This document shows positions 1-5,951 of a stretch of 6,040 nt of DNA, one piece after another. Below the pieces are notes generated by a model, which saw nothing but the letters and a program-made list of their open reading frames with translations, was not told the DNA's origin and did not search any database. The position numbers and the translations under genes were made by a program. The stretch is from JAYWAM01 sp043782425 (GTDB taxonomy: Bacteria > Pseudomonadota > Gammaproteobacteria > Burkholderiales > Usitatibacteraceae), in assembly GCA_043782425.1 (NCBI GenBank), contig JAYWAM010000134.1, forward strand, positions 1-6,040, written 5' to 3'. The stretch's first letter is position 1. Each line of letters begins with the position of its first letter.

Positions 1-198
1 CGTTCCATCATCAGCCTTGGGCATAACCTCGGTCTGAATGTGGTGGCGGAGGGCGTAGAGAATCAGGCCACCTGGGATCAACTCAAGTTGTTGGGCTGCG
101 ATTCCGCACAGGGTTACTGCATGAGCCGCCCGATACCCGCCGACCAGATTCCCGGCTGGGTGAAGAGCTCGACGTGGGGTGCCGTGGGTGTTAAGTAA
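1..198 (+). CDS. EAL-domain c-di-GMP phosphodiesterase, C-terminal fragment (5' end outside window)
   Basis: The frame is open from base 1 and ends at TAA 196-198, giving 65 residues of a longer protein. It carries the late EAL-domain signatures: LGHNLGL at about residues 6-12, VVAEGVE at 14-20 (E17 matches the family's general-base glutamate, E20 is also conserved), and the D-SAQGY--SRP block at 34-44, whose glutamine is also conserved. EAL domains hydrolyse cyclic di-GMP to pGpG and so favour motility over biofilm life. The retained motifs suggest an active enzyme, but the EAL motif itself and the other metal ligands lie upstream and cannot be checked. The protein ends about 20 residues after the SRP motif, so EAL is the last domain. 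Whether GGDEF, PAS or membrane segments precede it is unknown. Confidence 0.9.
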   Translation, partial: RSIISLGHNLGLNVVAEGVENQATWDQLKLLGCDSAQGYCMSRPIPADQIPGWVKSSTWGAVGVK

Positions 199-386
199 GC
201 CTTAGTGTTTTTAGCAAGAATGATCAACCTTTTGATGGACACTCATTAGAAATGATGGGCCACAGGCAGTGGGCTAACGCAGCAGTACAGTTCTCGCCAA
301 TTGGCGCAGTTTGTGACAAACTATGCGCATAATAAAAACACCCGCCGAAGCAAACGCAGGTCATAAAATATCGGATTGGACCGTCT
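199..386. other. Intergenic gap between the EAL gene and the SH3 gene
   Basis: I find no convincing gene in these 188 bases. There is no clear intrinsic terminator for the EAL gene: small dyads exist at 223-236 (ATCAA, 4 bases, TTGAT) and around 260-273, but no T-tract follows either. The right half is AT-rich and carries an inverted repeat (304-328) next to a possible -10 element. It most likely holds the promoter of the SH3-M48 pair. Confidence 0.6.
304..333 (+). promoter_or_regulatory. Operator-like inverted repeat next to a possible -10 box, upstream of the SH3-M48 pair
   Basis: The left arm GCGCAGTTTG (304-313) and the right arm CAAAC (317-321) plus TGCGC (324-328) are complementary, with TGA between the arms and a two-base TA bulge in the right arm. 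The core AGTTTG-TGA-CAAACT (308-322) is a perfect dyad. CATAAT (328-333), one mismatch from the sigma70 -10 consensus, begins at the dyad's last base. No good -35 hexamer sits at 16-18 bases, so the promoter would need an activator, or the call is wrong. The dyad is 53 bases or more before the SH3 start codon. It could bind a regulator or fold as an RNA hairpin in the leader. No specific factor is recognisable. Confidence 0.35.
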
Positions 387-920
387 ATGAATCGCCACCT
401 ATTGTTTTTCGCATTTCTCGCCGCTCTCCTTCCGGGTGCTTCCGCCTGGGCGCAGGAGGTGGGTTTTACCAATCGCGCCACTGAGTTAAAGGCCGAGCCC
501 AAGATCGATTCGCCCACGCTTGCGCAGCTTGCCAAAGACGCAAGCATCAAGGTTTTCCTGCGTCAAAGCGGCTGGGCGCAGATTGAAGCCGATAAACGCA
601 TCGGTTGGGTGCGCACCTTTCACTTGCGCTTTCAAGGCGCAGTGAGCACCACCGGCGAAAGCACTTCCTCGGGATTTTTTAGTTGGTTTTCGTCCGACAA
701 AAAACGCACCGCGGGGCCGACATCGACCATAGGTGTGCGCGGCGCTGACGAAGTAGAGGAGTTAGGTAAATCCACGCCCAGCCCCGCGGAGTTTTCCAAG
801 ATGAAATCCTATGCGCTGAGTAAAAATGAAGGCGACGCCTTTGGCAAACGCAACAAGCTTGCCCAGAATCGCATTGCATATGTTTCTGAAGACGGCCGTC
901 CCTTGGGAGGTGGCAAATGA
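387..920 (+). CDS. Exported bacterial SH3-domain protein, partner of an M48 protease
   Basis: This 177-residue protein starts with a typical Sec signal peptide: a short basic N-terminus, a hydrophobic core at residues 5-15, and a likely signal-peptidase site after A-W-A at 20-22. Residues about 25-82 look like a bacterial SH3 (SH3b) domain. A variable strand is followed by the SGWAQIE (61-67) and IGWVRTFHL (72-80) strands, which are typical of SH3b folds that bind cell-wall peptides or partner proteins. A Ser/Thr-rich linker (85-115) leads to a C-terminal segment starting TIGVRGADEVEEL (114-126) and predicted to be mostly helical. The ribosome site is weak (TTGGA about 7 bases before ATG). 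The stop overlaps the next start (ATGA, 917-920), so it is translationally coupled to the M48 lipoprotein and probably works with it in the periplasm. The precise ligand is unknown. Confidence 0.85.
   Translation: MNRHLLFFAFLAALLPGASAWAQEVGFTNRATELKAEPKIDSPTLAQLAKDASIKVFLRQSGWAQIEADKRIGWVRTFHLRFQGAVSTTGESTSSGFFSWFSSDKKRTAGPTSTIGVRGADEVEELGKSTPSPAEFSKMKSYALSKNEGDAFGKRNKLAQNRIAYVSEDGRPLGGGK
904..912 (+). promoter_or_regulatory. Ribosome binding site for the M48 protease, inside the SH3 gene
   Basis: TGGGAGGTGG, directly before the ATG at 917, contains a near-consensus Shine-Dalgarno (GGAGGTG) with a spacing of about 5 bases. It lies within the last codons of the SH3 gene and supports the 917 start. 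It also means the protease can be translated well even though the upstream gene has only a weak site. Confidence 0.75.
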
Positions 921-1870
921 AGCTGCTTAAGTTATCTGTAGTCCTTGCGGCATTGTTGCTGCTGGGCGCTTGTGCCGGAATGCCCGTGCCGGGCGGCGGC
1001 GGCATGCCCGATTTTAGCCAGATTGCGCAAGCGGCCAAGTCTTTCAAGTCCGCCACGCGCGATATTGAGGAACCGGAAGAAATCGAAATCGGGCAGGGGG
1101 TTGCGCAAAAGTTGCTAGGCACCTGGCCCCTGGTTAAAAATGACCGTCTACAGCGTTACGTTAATCAGGTGGGGCGCTGGCTTGCGCTACAGACCGAGCG
1201 CCCTGATCTACCGTGGACTTTCGGTGTGGTTCAACTCGATAACATTAATGCCTTTGCCGCTCCCGGCGGAGCAATTTTTGTTACCGAAGGCATGCTACGC
1301 GCCATTCACAGCGAGGCCGAGATGGCCGGGATTCTTGCGCATGAAATCGCCCACGTCTTGCAAAAACATCATTTGAATGCAATGAAAGCGGGCGCATTCG
1401 GCGACATTGGAAAAATGGGCGTGCAAGCCCTGCTCGACAATAGGCTGGGCAAGGCAGGAGTGGGTGGACAGATGGCAAAGTCAACGGGTGTGGGTGAAAT
1501 GGGAGCGGAATTGATCAAGCAAGGGCTGTTTATCAAACCGCTGGACCGTTCACTCGAATATGAATCGGATCGCATGGGAGTCGTTATCGCTGCGCGGGCC
1601 GGTTATGATCCCTACGGATTGGTGGCGGTTTTGCAGATTCTGCAAGCTACCAAACCTGGCAGTGACCAGATGTCTTTCTTGCTTAAAACTCACCCCAGCC
1701 CGGGTGATCGACTGGCGCAACTCGAGAAGGTTTTGGCCACGCTTGATGGTTACCACGGCGATCAAGGCCGCGAACGCTTTGCCGCTGTGCTGGGCGTGAA
1801 AGTAGAAAAGCCAGTTGCCCCTGAGTTAAAAGCTCCCGCCAAGCCCAAGGCAAAACCACCCGGCAATTGA
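917..1870 (+). CDS. M48-family zinc metalloprotease, outer-membrane lipoprotein type (BepA/LoiP-like)
   Basis: The 317-residue protein opens with a lipoprotein signal: KLLK, a leucine-rich core, and the lipobox L16-G17-A18-C19. The residue after Cys is Ala, not Asp, which predicts transfer to the outer membrane facing the periplasm. The peptidase domain spans about 55-275. It has the conserved NAFAAPGG block (111-118), the zinc site H142-E143-I-A-H146, and the third ligand with its partner, E214-Y-E-S-D218. A late THPSPGDR block (258-265) includes a histidine where BepA has its regulatory histidine. All catalytic residues are present. The tail (about 298-317) is rich in Lys and Pro. No TPR domain follows, unlike BepA, so it is closer in layout to the short LoiP/YcaL type. 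Related enzymes degrade misassembled outer-membrane proteins. That role is inferred here. Confidence 0.92.
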   Translation: MKLLKLSVVLAALLLLGACAGMPVPGGGGMPDFSQIAQAAKSFKSATRDIEEPEEIEIGQGVAQKLLGTWPLVKNDRLQRYVNQVGRWLALQTERPDLPWTFGVVQLDNINAFAAPGGAIFVTEGMLRAIHSEAEMAGILAHEIAHVLQKHHLNAMKAGAFGDIGKMGVQALLDNRLGKAGVGGQMAKSTGVGEMGAELIKQGLFIKPLDRSLEYESDRMGVVIAARAGYDPYGLVAVLQILQATKPGSDQMSFLLKTHPSPGDRLAQLEKVLATLDGYHGDQGRERFAAVLGVKVEKPVAPELKAPAKPKAKPPGN

Positions 1871-1879
1871 TTAGAAATG

Positions 1880-1914
1880 TAGGGTGGGTGAGGAGCGCAG
1901 TGACGTAACCCGCC
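1880..1914. repeat. Short dispersed-repeat-like palindrome (GGGTGGGT...AACCCGCC type)
   Basis: The left arm GGTGGGT (about 1883-1889) can pair with AACCCGCC (1907-1914) through a seven-base stem containing one G-T wobble, around an AGCGCAG-containing centre. This resembles a repeat common between genes in proteobacteria, in which TAGGGTGGGT is followed by AGCGCAGCG and AACCCACC. This copy appears degenerate, with extra bases in the centre. It starts ten bases after the protease stop codon, so it lies in the 3' untranslated region. No T-tract follows, so it is not a standard terminator. Confidence 0.55.
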
Positions 1915-1977
1915 GTCGCTGCTCGCAGAACCACAGCGGGGACTTTCGCTAGCCGGTAAATTAACGTGTTATTCAAC

Positions 1978-2020
1978 CACCCCTCACCCCAACCCTCTCC
2001 CCAAAAAACGGGGAGAGGGG
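1978..2020. repeat. Dispersed-repeat-like CCCTCACCCCAACCCTCTCCCC palindrome
   Basis: CCCCTCACCCC, AACCCTCTCCCC and then GGGGAGAGGG form a motif that I recognise as widespread between genes in many gamma- and betaproteobacteria. The perfect ten-base stem is CCCTCTCCCC (1993-2002) with GGGGAGAGGG (2010-2019). The strong purine/pyrimidine asymmetry is typical of the family. It sits in the gap between two convergent genes, where such repeats are tolerated and can act as transcription barriers. Confidence 0.6.
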
Positions 2021-2032
2021 GTGTGTTTTTTT
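1993..2032 (+). terminator. Possible intrinsic terminator of the SH3-M48 operon, formed by the repeat hairpin
   Basis: The ten-base GC-rich stem (1993-2002 with 2010-2019, seven-base A-rich loop) is followed after GGTGTG by seven Ts (2026-2032). The six-base gap before the T-run is longer than ideal, so efficiency is uncertain. The T-run overlaps the stop codon of the convergent DUF349 gene (TTA on plus, 2031-2033). In the other direction no T-tract follows the stem, so it should not terminate the minus-strand transcript by the same mechanism. Confidence 0.45.
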
Positions 2033-4748
2033 ACTTCAGCGGCCTGTTGCGCAGCGCTGCTAGGGCCGCCGCCAAGCGTTGCAACTTCACCGGTTGACTG
2101 GTCTCCTCTGTATTGGGAGGCGCGATGGCTTGCGCTATCCAGCGGGTAATATCGGTATCTGATATTTGTGTGGCCTGGCGCGCTTCCACGGCGTTTTTCA
2201 TGGCGCGTAGTTTGAGTTCGCGGCGCGCAGCTTGGAAAGCGGGCGGGGAGGCAATGTCGAGCGCAGCTTCGAGTTGCAGCAGCGCCGCATCAAATGCCGC
2301 TTCCGCCGCGCCGTCTGGGATATCGCTTGCGCTTTGCGTCATATTTAGGCGCGCATTAAAGCGCGCCTGCAACGCTTGTTCCCATGCCGCCGGTAACGCG
2401 GGTTGCGCCGCCCAGCGTGCGGCAATATCGTCAACGGGCGCGGCAGATTCCAGTTCCACACACAGCGCCAACTTGGCGCTCAGCGCATCACAGGTGGCGT
2501 GCCAGGTGCGCAGGGCGCTGCCGGCCAGATGTTGTTGCGCCGCTTCGCGCGCAGCGCGAAATTCGGCGTCTAGTTTTGCCGCTACGCCTTTTGGCGCTTC
2601 ACCCGCTTTGCGCCATTCGGCATCGACCTCTGCAACGGTGCGTTTGATTTCGGCAGACGTTGCGCCTCCGTCCACCCCGGAATACAAAGCGCCAAGACGC
2701 GCGATCAACGCTTCACGCACGGCCTGGTTGGCGTGCCACTCCGCGGTGCGCGCGGCGTTGGCGGCGTCGCGTTGCTTGAACACCGCATCTGTCGCGGCTT
2801 TGAACTCGGCCCATAAGGCATTTTCCACGTTGCGCGCCAGTGGCAGCGCCTTGGCGTGCTTCTGCCATTCGGCCTGCAAATCGCGCACCTTGGCGATCAC
2901 GTCACGACTTTGCGCATCGGCGCTTAAAGCTTTGGCGCGCGCAAGTAATTTTTCGCGCTGTAATTGCTCCACGCGCCGCGCCTCTTGTAACGGCGCTTCC
3001 AGCCGCGCCAGGCTGGCCTTCATGCGTTCGACCAGCGCGTTTTGCGCCTTGCGCGGCACGGTGTGTTCCAACGGCCCGAGCTTGCGCCACTCGGTGTGAA
3101 AATGCTCCAGGGCGCGCGCCAATGCGCGCCAATCTGGCGTTTCACTTGCGCCGTCGCCACTTTCGGGGGCGTCTGCAAATTTCACTGCATCCAATTCGTC
3201 AATCAAGCGATTGCGCGCCGCCAGATTTTCTTTTCGTGCGGCCTGCAACTTGTCGAGATGCGCGGCTACCGGCATGTAGGCGGTCTTCAGAGCGCCATCA
3301 AAACGCTGCCACGATGCGCGGCTGGTGGCGCCACCCAATTTATCCAGTTCTTTCCAGCGTTCGCGCAAATGTTCTATTGCATCCGCATGTGCCTTGATGG
3401 AAAATTTCGCCGCCGCCTTTTCGCCCGGGTTGGCGTTTGCGATGACGGCGGCAAGCGCCTCAGCTTCGCGCACCAGATCATCGCGCGCCAAGCCGCCGCC
3501 CCAGTGCTGCCAGCCTTTGAGGCGCGCCACCTCGGCTTGCAGCGCTTCAATGCGCGCATGAAGTTTGCGCTCGACGCCGGGCGCTTTGTCTGCCTTCAGG
3601 GCGGCATCGATTGCCGCCAACTGTTTGGCGGTCTCACCCAATTGTCCGGCGCCTAGCGCCGCTTCGGCCGTATTGAGCAAATCGTTTAGCACGCCGCTCA
3701 ACGCATCGACGCGCGCTTGTTTAGCCGCCTGGCTTTCCGCTTTGGCGCGCTGCTTGGCCTGCGCCAGATGCCCGTGGCGCGCATCGCTCTGCTCGCGCTG
3801 CCATTGCGCGAAGCGCGCGTTCAAAGAGTCTGCAATGCGTGTGTCTGCACATGGCGGCAGCGCGCGCCAGCGTGCTGCGACCGAGGGATCAGAAGCAGGC
3901 GTTTCAAGCGGCGCTGTAGTTCCCGCATCAAGTTCATCGAGCAGCTTCAGGCGCGCTTCGATTGCGCTTGCCACATGACTGGCTTGCTGCAAATCATGCA
4001 AAAGAGAAAGGTGTAACTTGTTTTGCTTGTCCTCGGCGCCCGGCGCGGGCGGGGTTGCCGCCAGCAACGCATCGGCTGCATCGCGTGCGACGCTGAGCTC
4101 AGCGCGCTGCTCGACGCCTTCCATCACTTGCGCGCACAACGTGTTCACTTGCGCTAACGCCTGCTGCGCATCGGCCAGCCAGCGCGTGAGCATTTGCTGC
4201 TGTTCGCCGCGCTCGCGCGCCAGCGCAGTCAGACTAGCCCAACGCGCCGCAAAAGCCGCATGTTGTGCGTCTTCAAGCAGCTTGCCGTCAAGCGCCTGCC
4301 AGGCGCGCTCAAGCTCAACCAGGCGGTTGGCAGGGATAGAGGCGTCGTATAACAGCACGGCGGCGGCTTCAAGCAGCTTGTTTGCGCTATGGCGCGCGGT
4401 ACGTTGATCCACCAGCGCCTCATAGCGTTGCTTGGCGGCGCGATGCACACGCCGGTCACGCTCGCGGAATTCGCGCTCGGCTCGCTTGAGCGCATCTTCA
4501 CTGCTCAAGGCTTGCACAGCGGCGTGCTTGATGTCGATGAGAGGCGCTGCCTGCGCCAGCGCCAACAACGCGGCGTCATCGCCCATTGCTGCCTGCAATT
4601 GGTTTTCCCAGGCGAGTTTGTCGGCGGCTTGCGCGTCAGCAGCGGAAAGCGCTGGCGGCGCGGCTGTGAGCGGCGCAGAGGATTCGTTTTTCTTGAACAT
4701 CTTGCTTAACATGGATTTGGCGCCCGCCGGTGAATTCCCAGTTTTCAT
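2031..4748 (-). CDS. Very long DUF349-domain helical protein, function unknown
   Basis: The 905-residue product is rich in Ala, Arg, Leu, Glu and Gln, with almost no predicted sheet, signal peptide or membrane segment. It should be a cytoplasmic, largely alpha-helical, partly coiled-coil protein. DUF349-type repeats, each built on a W-(K/R)-x-x-G-like turn followed by a helix with an aromatic-rich centre, are visible at about 464-501 (RWKELDKLGG), 553-584 (EWRKLGPLEH), 627-662 (EWQKHAKALP) and 711-741 (EWRKAGEAPK). Weaker W-containing units occur near 169 and 294. Bacterial DUF349 proteins have no settled biochemical role. The start is uncertain: the ATG at 4748 has no Shine-Dalgarno, and in-frame ATGs at 4712 and 4700 (MLSKMFKKNE) give an N-terminus more like what I recall of relatives. 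It is convergent with the M48 gene and followed by no other minus-strand gene within the window. Confidence 0.85.
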   Translation of the reverse strand: MKTGNSPAGAKSMLSKMFKKNESSAPLTAAPPALSAADAQAADKLAWENQLQAAMGDDAALLALAQAAPLIDIKHAAVQALSSEDALKRAEREFRERDRRVHRAAKQRYEALVDQRTARHSANKLLEAAAVLLYDASIPANRLVELERAWQALDGKLLEDAQHAAFAARWASLTALARERGEQQQMLTRWLADAQQALAQVNTLCAQVMEGVEQRAELSVARDAADALLAATPPAPGAEDKQNKLHLSLLHDLQQASHVASAIEARLKLLDELDAGTTAPLETPASDPSVAARWRALPPCADTRIADSLNARFAQWQREQSDARHGHLAQAKQRAKAESQAAKQARVDALSGVLNDLLNTAEAALGAGQLGETAKQLAAIDAALKADKAPGVERKLHARIEALQAEVARLKGWQHWGGGLARDDLVREAEALAAVIANANPGEKAAAKFSIKAHADAIEHLRERWKELDKLGGATSRASWQRFDGALKTAYMPVAAHLDKLQAARKENLAARNRLIDELDAVKFADAPESGDGASETPDWRALARALEHFHTEWRKLGPLEHTVPRKAQNALVERMKASLARLEAPLQEARRVEQLQREKLLARAKALSADAQSRDVIAKVRDLQAEWQKHAKALPLARNVENALWAEFKAATDAVFKQRDAANAARTAEWHANQAVREALIARLGALYSGVDGGATSAEIKRTVAEVDAEWRKAGEAPKGVAAKLDAEFRAAREAAQQHLAGSALRTWHATCDALSAKLALCVELESAAPVDDIAARWAAQPALPAAWEQALQARFNARLNMTQSASDIPDGAAEAAFDAALLQLEAALDIASPPAFQAARRELKLRAMKNAVEARQATQISDTDITRWIAQAIAPPNTEETSQPVKLQRLAAALAALRNRPLK

Positions 4749-4887
4749 TGTGACATTTACGTAACTACTAAGCAGTCAAAAAAATAGAACGCTGATGATT
4801 ATGATCAATAAAGATTTTTCATATTTGATTTCTGAGTATTTATCATTATCTGCGTTCATCATATTCATCTGCGTCATCAGCGTTCCA
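4749..4887. other. AT-rich gap between thiG and the DUF349 gene
   Basis: The gap is clearly more AT-rich than its flanks. Most of it is the inverted-end element at 4787-4886. The remaining 38 bases, next to the DUF349 gene, should hold its promoter if it has its own. On the minus strand a TTGACT (4774-4779) is a good -35 match, but no -10 lies at 16-18 bases. A TTACGTAA palindrome (4757-4764) sits nine bases before the outermost start codon. The DUF349 gene could instead be read through from thiSG. Confidence 0.5.
4787..4886. repeat. MITE-like or dispersed repeat with 12-base perfect inverted ends
   Basis: GAACGCTGATGA (4787-4798) is the exact reverse complement of TCATCAGCGTTC (4874-4885), bounding about 99 bases of AT-rich sequence. 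The right half contains an internal direct repeat of ATCTGCGT followed by CATCA (near 4848 and 4867). Phrases such as ATCTGCGTCATCAGCGTT occur in intergenic dispersed repeats of several proteobacteria. There is no open frame of note inside. I see no clear target-site duplication at the ends. It may be a non-autonomous mobile element or a REP-like structured repeat. It begins three bases beyond the thiG stop codon. Confidence 0.6.
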
Positions 4888-5709
4888 TTATGTCAGATGG
4901 GTAATCTGACTTACGCTATTCGAGAGTTTTCCAATCACGCCTTCGCTCGGCGAGCTGGGACTCGCCTGATAGATTTTCTTTGCCATGCGTCCGGCGAGGA
5001 AGGCTTCGCGTCCCGCTTCCACGCCTTTTTTCATGGCGCTTGCCATCAGCAGCGGATCGCGCGCCTTGGCGATGGCGGTGTTCATGAGCACGCCGTCGCA
5101 GCCCAATTCCATGGCGATGGCGGCATCGGAGGCGGTGCCGATCCCCGCATCAACCAGCACTGGCACCTTGGCGCGCTCCAGGATGATTTGCAGATTCCAC
5201 GGATTCAAAATACCCATGCCCGAACCGATAAGCGAAGCCAGCGGCATGATAGCCACACAGCCGAGTTCTTCGAGTTGTTTGGCGGCGATGGGATCGTCGT
5301 TGCAATACACCATCACCTGGAAACCTTCAGCAACCAACGTTTTTGCTGCGGCCAGTGTTTCTGGCATGTTGGGATAGAGCGAGTCAGCATCGCCCAGCAC
5401 TTCGAGCTTTACCAGGTTGTGGCCATCGAGCAGCTCGCGCCCGAGGCGCAGGGTGCGCAGCGCGTCGTCCGCCGTGTAGCAGGCGGCAGAATTAGGCAGG
5501 ATGGTAAAGCGCGCTGGCGGCAGCACTTCGAGCAGATTGGGCTCGTTGGGGTTTTGGCCGATGTTGCAGCGGCGAATCGCCACCGTGACAATCTCGGCGC
5601 CGCTGGCGTCGATGGCGGCGCGCGTTTCGGCGAAGTCACGATACTTGCCGGTGCCCACCAGCAGGCGCGAGCGATAGGTTTTGCCGCCGATGAGCAAGGT
5701 GTCAGGCAT
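4888..5709 (-). CDS. thiG: Thiazole synthase ThiG
   Basis: ThiG is a TIM-barrel enzyme that builds the thiazole phosphate of thiamine from 1-deoxy-D-xylulose 5-phosphate, dehydroglycine and sulfur delivered as ThiS thiocarboxylate. The 273-residue protein starts MPDTLLIGGK and has the expected RSRLLVGTGKY segment (13-23). The Schiff-base lysine K101 lies in VKLEVLGD, followed by E103 and D187 (in VLVDAGIGT). These match B. subtilis K96, E98 and D182 with a constant offset of five. The phosphate-binding IGSG-G-I-NP region (161-170) and DGVLMNTAIA (205-214) are intact. The start at 5709 is preferred over an in-frame ATG at 5775, because the extra 22 residues would overlap thiS and do not resemble ThiG. 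The C-terminus after SPSSPSEG runs about 15 residues further than I expect. Confidence 0.96.
   Translation of the reverse strand: MPDTLLIGGKTYRSRLLVGTGKYRDFAETRAAIDASGAEIVTVAIRRCNIGQNPNEPNLLEVLPPARFTILPNSAACYTADDALRTLRLGRELLDGHNLVKLEVLGDADSLYPNMPETLAAAKTLVAEGFQVMVYCNDDPIAAKQLEELGCVAIMPLASLIGSGMGILNPWNLQIILERAKVPVLVDAGIGTASDAAIAMELGCDGVLMNTAIAKARDPLLMASAMKKGVEAGREAFLAGRMAKKIYQASPSSPSEGVIGKLSNSVSQITHLT
4892..4910 (-). other. Perfect hairpin inside the 3' end of thiG
   Basis: GTCAGAT (4892-4898) and ATCTGAC (4904-4910) are perfect inverted repeats around a five-base loop. On the minus strand the hairpin covers the codons for the last ThiG residues (about S-Q-I-T-H-L-T) and ends one base before the TAA. 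No T-tract follows, so it is not an intrinsic terminator, but it could slow RNA decay at the 3' end of the thiSG message. Confidence 0.5.
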
Positions 5710-5710
5710 A

Positions 5711-5914
5711 TCATCCGCCGCCGACTGCGACCACGACTTCGAGCTTGTCGCCATCGGCCAGTTGCGTGTGCGCAAAGCGGCTTTTGGGAACGATCTCGCC
5801 GTTGCGCTCTATGGCGATGCGCTTGCCCGCCAACGCCATCTCGGCCAGCATTTGCTCAAAACTGAGCGGGGCGGAAAACTGGCGCGGCGCGCCATTGATG
5901 GTGACTTCTATCAT
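5711..5914 (-). CDS. thiS: ThiS sulfur-carrier protein
   Basis: This 67-residue protein has the ubiquitin-like ThiS pattern: MIEVTINGAPRQF strands, the helix LSFEQMLAEM, the KRIAIERNGEIVPKSRF segment (about 31-47), LADGDKLEVV, and the C-terminus VGGG. The last glycine is adenylated by ThiF and converted to a thiocarboxylate that donates sulfur to ThiG. Ending in GGG rather than only GG is seen in other ThiS proteins, including that of B. subtilis. The TGA at 5713-5711 and the thiG ATG at 5709-5707 are separated by one base, so the two genes are co-translated and made in matched amounts. No strong Shine-Dalgarno is visible before the start (GGTACGAG only). ThiF, ThiO/ThiH and ThiE are not in the window. 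Confidence 0.94.
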   Translation of the reverse strand: MIEVTINGAPRQFSAPLSFEQMLAEMALAGKRIAIERNGEIVPKSRFAHTQLADGDKLEVVVAVGGG

Positions 5915-5929
5915 GCTCGTACCGGAGTA

Positions 5930-5947
5930 AAAATCGTGTCCGATTTT
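5930..5947. repeat. Small perfect inverted repeat in the thiS leader
   Basis: AAAATCG (5930-5936) and CGATTTT (5941-5947) are perfect inverted repeats around TGTC. The dyad overlaps the putative -10 of thiSG and lies 16 bases or more upstream of the thiS start. It could be an operator half-site pair. Its AT-rich stem would make only a weak RNA hairpin. Confidence 0.4.
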
Positions 5948-5951
5948 AGCA
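5943..5951 (-). promoter_or_regulatory. Possible extended -10 promoter of thiSG
   Basis: On the minus strand TGCTAAAAT (complement of 5943-5951) is an extended -10 of TGN-TANNAT form, about 29 bases before the thiS ATG. The -35 region at 17 bases (CGGTGA) matches the consensus poorly, which an extended -10 can compensate for. The element is partly embedded in an inverted repeat (5930-5947), so access may be controlled. I see no TPP riboswitch motif in the leader. The assignment rests on motif resemblance only. Confidence 0.35.

Noticed and set aside
221..237. FNR-like box near TGATCAACC...TTGATGG
   Set aside because: The half-sites are in the order ATCAA-N4-TTGAT, opposite to the FNR consensus TTGAT-N4-ATCAA, and the site is far from any good promoter.
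224..550. Minus-strand open frame of 108 codons
   Set aside because: It mostly overlaps the SH3 signal-peptide gene in antisense, lacks a ribosome site and resembles no family.
2113..3099. Open frame of 328 codons on the plus strand, plus several others across 2384-4764
   Set aside because: These lie antisense to the DUF349 gene. Their products are Ala/Ser/Arg/Cys-rich with no recognisable domain, as expected from GC-rich codon shadowing.
4840..4886. Repeated ATCTGCGT/TCATCA words as a CRISPR array
   Set aside because: Only two short imperfect copies occur, 18 bases apart, without regular spacers. They belong to the inverted-end repeat.
5710..5775. Upstream extension of ThiG to an ATG at 5775
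   Set aside because: The extra 22 residues overlap the end of thiS in another frame and do not resemble ThiG. The ATG at 5709, one base after the thiS stop, fits the family.
4795..5865. Plus-strand open frame of 356 codons, starting with a hydrophobic stretch
   Set aside because: It is antisense to thiG and thiS, which are certain. The hydrophobic start is simply the AT-rich repeat read in frame, and the His/Gln/Gly-rich rest has no domain.
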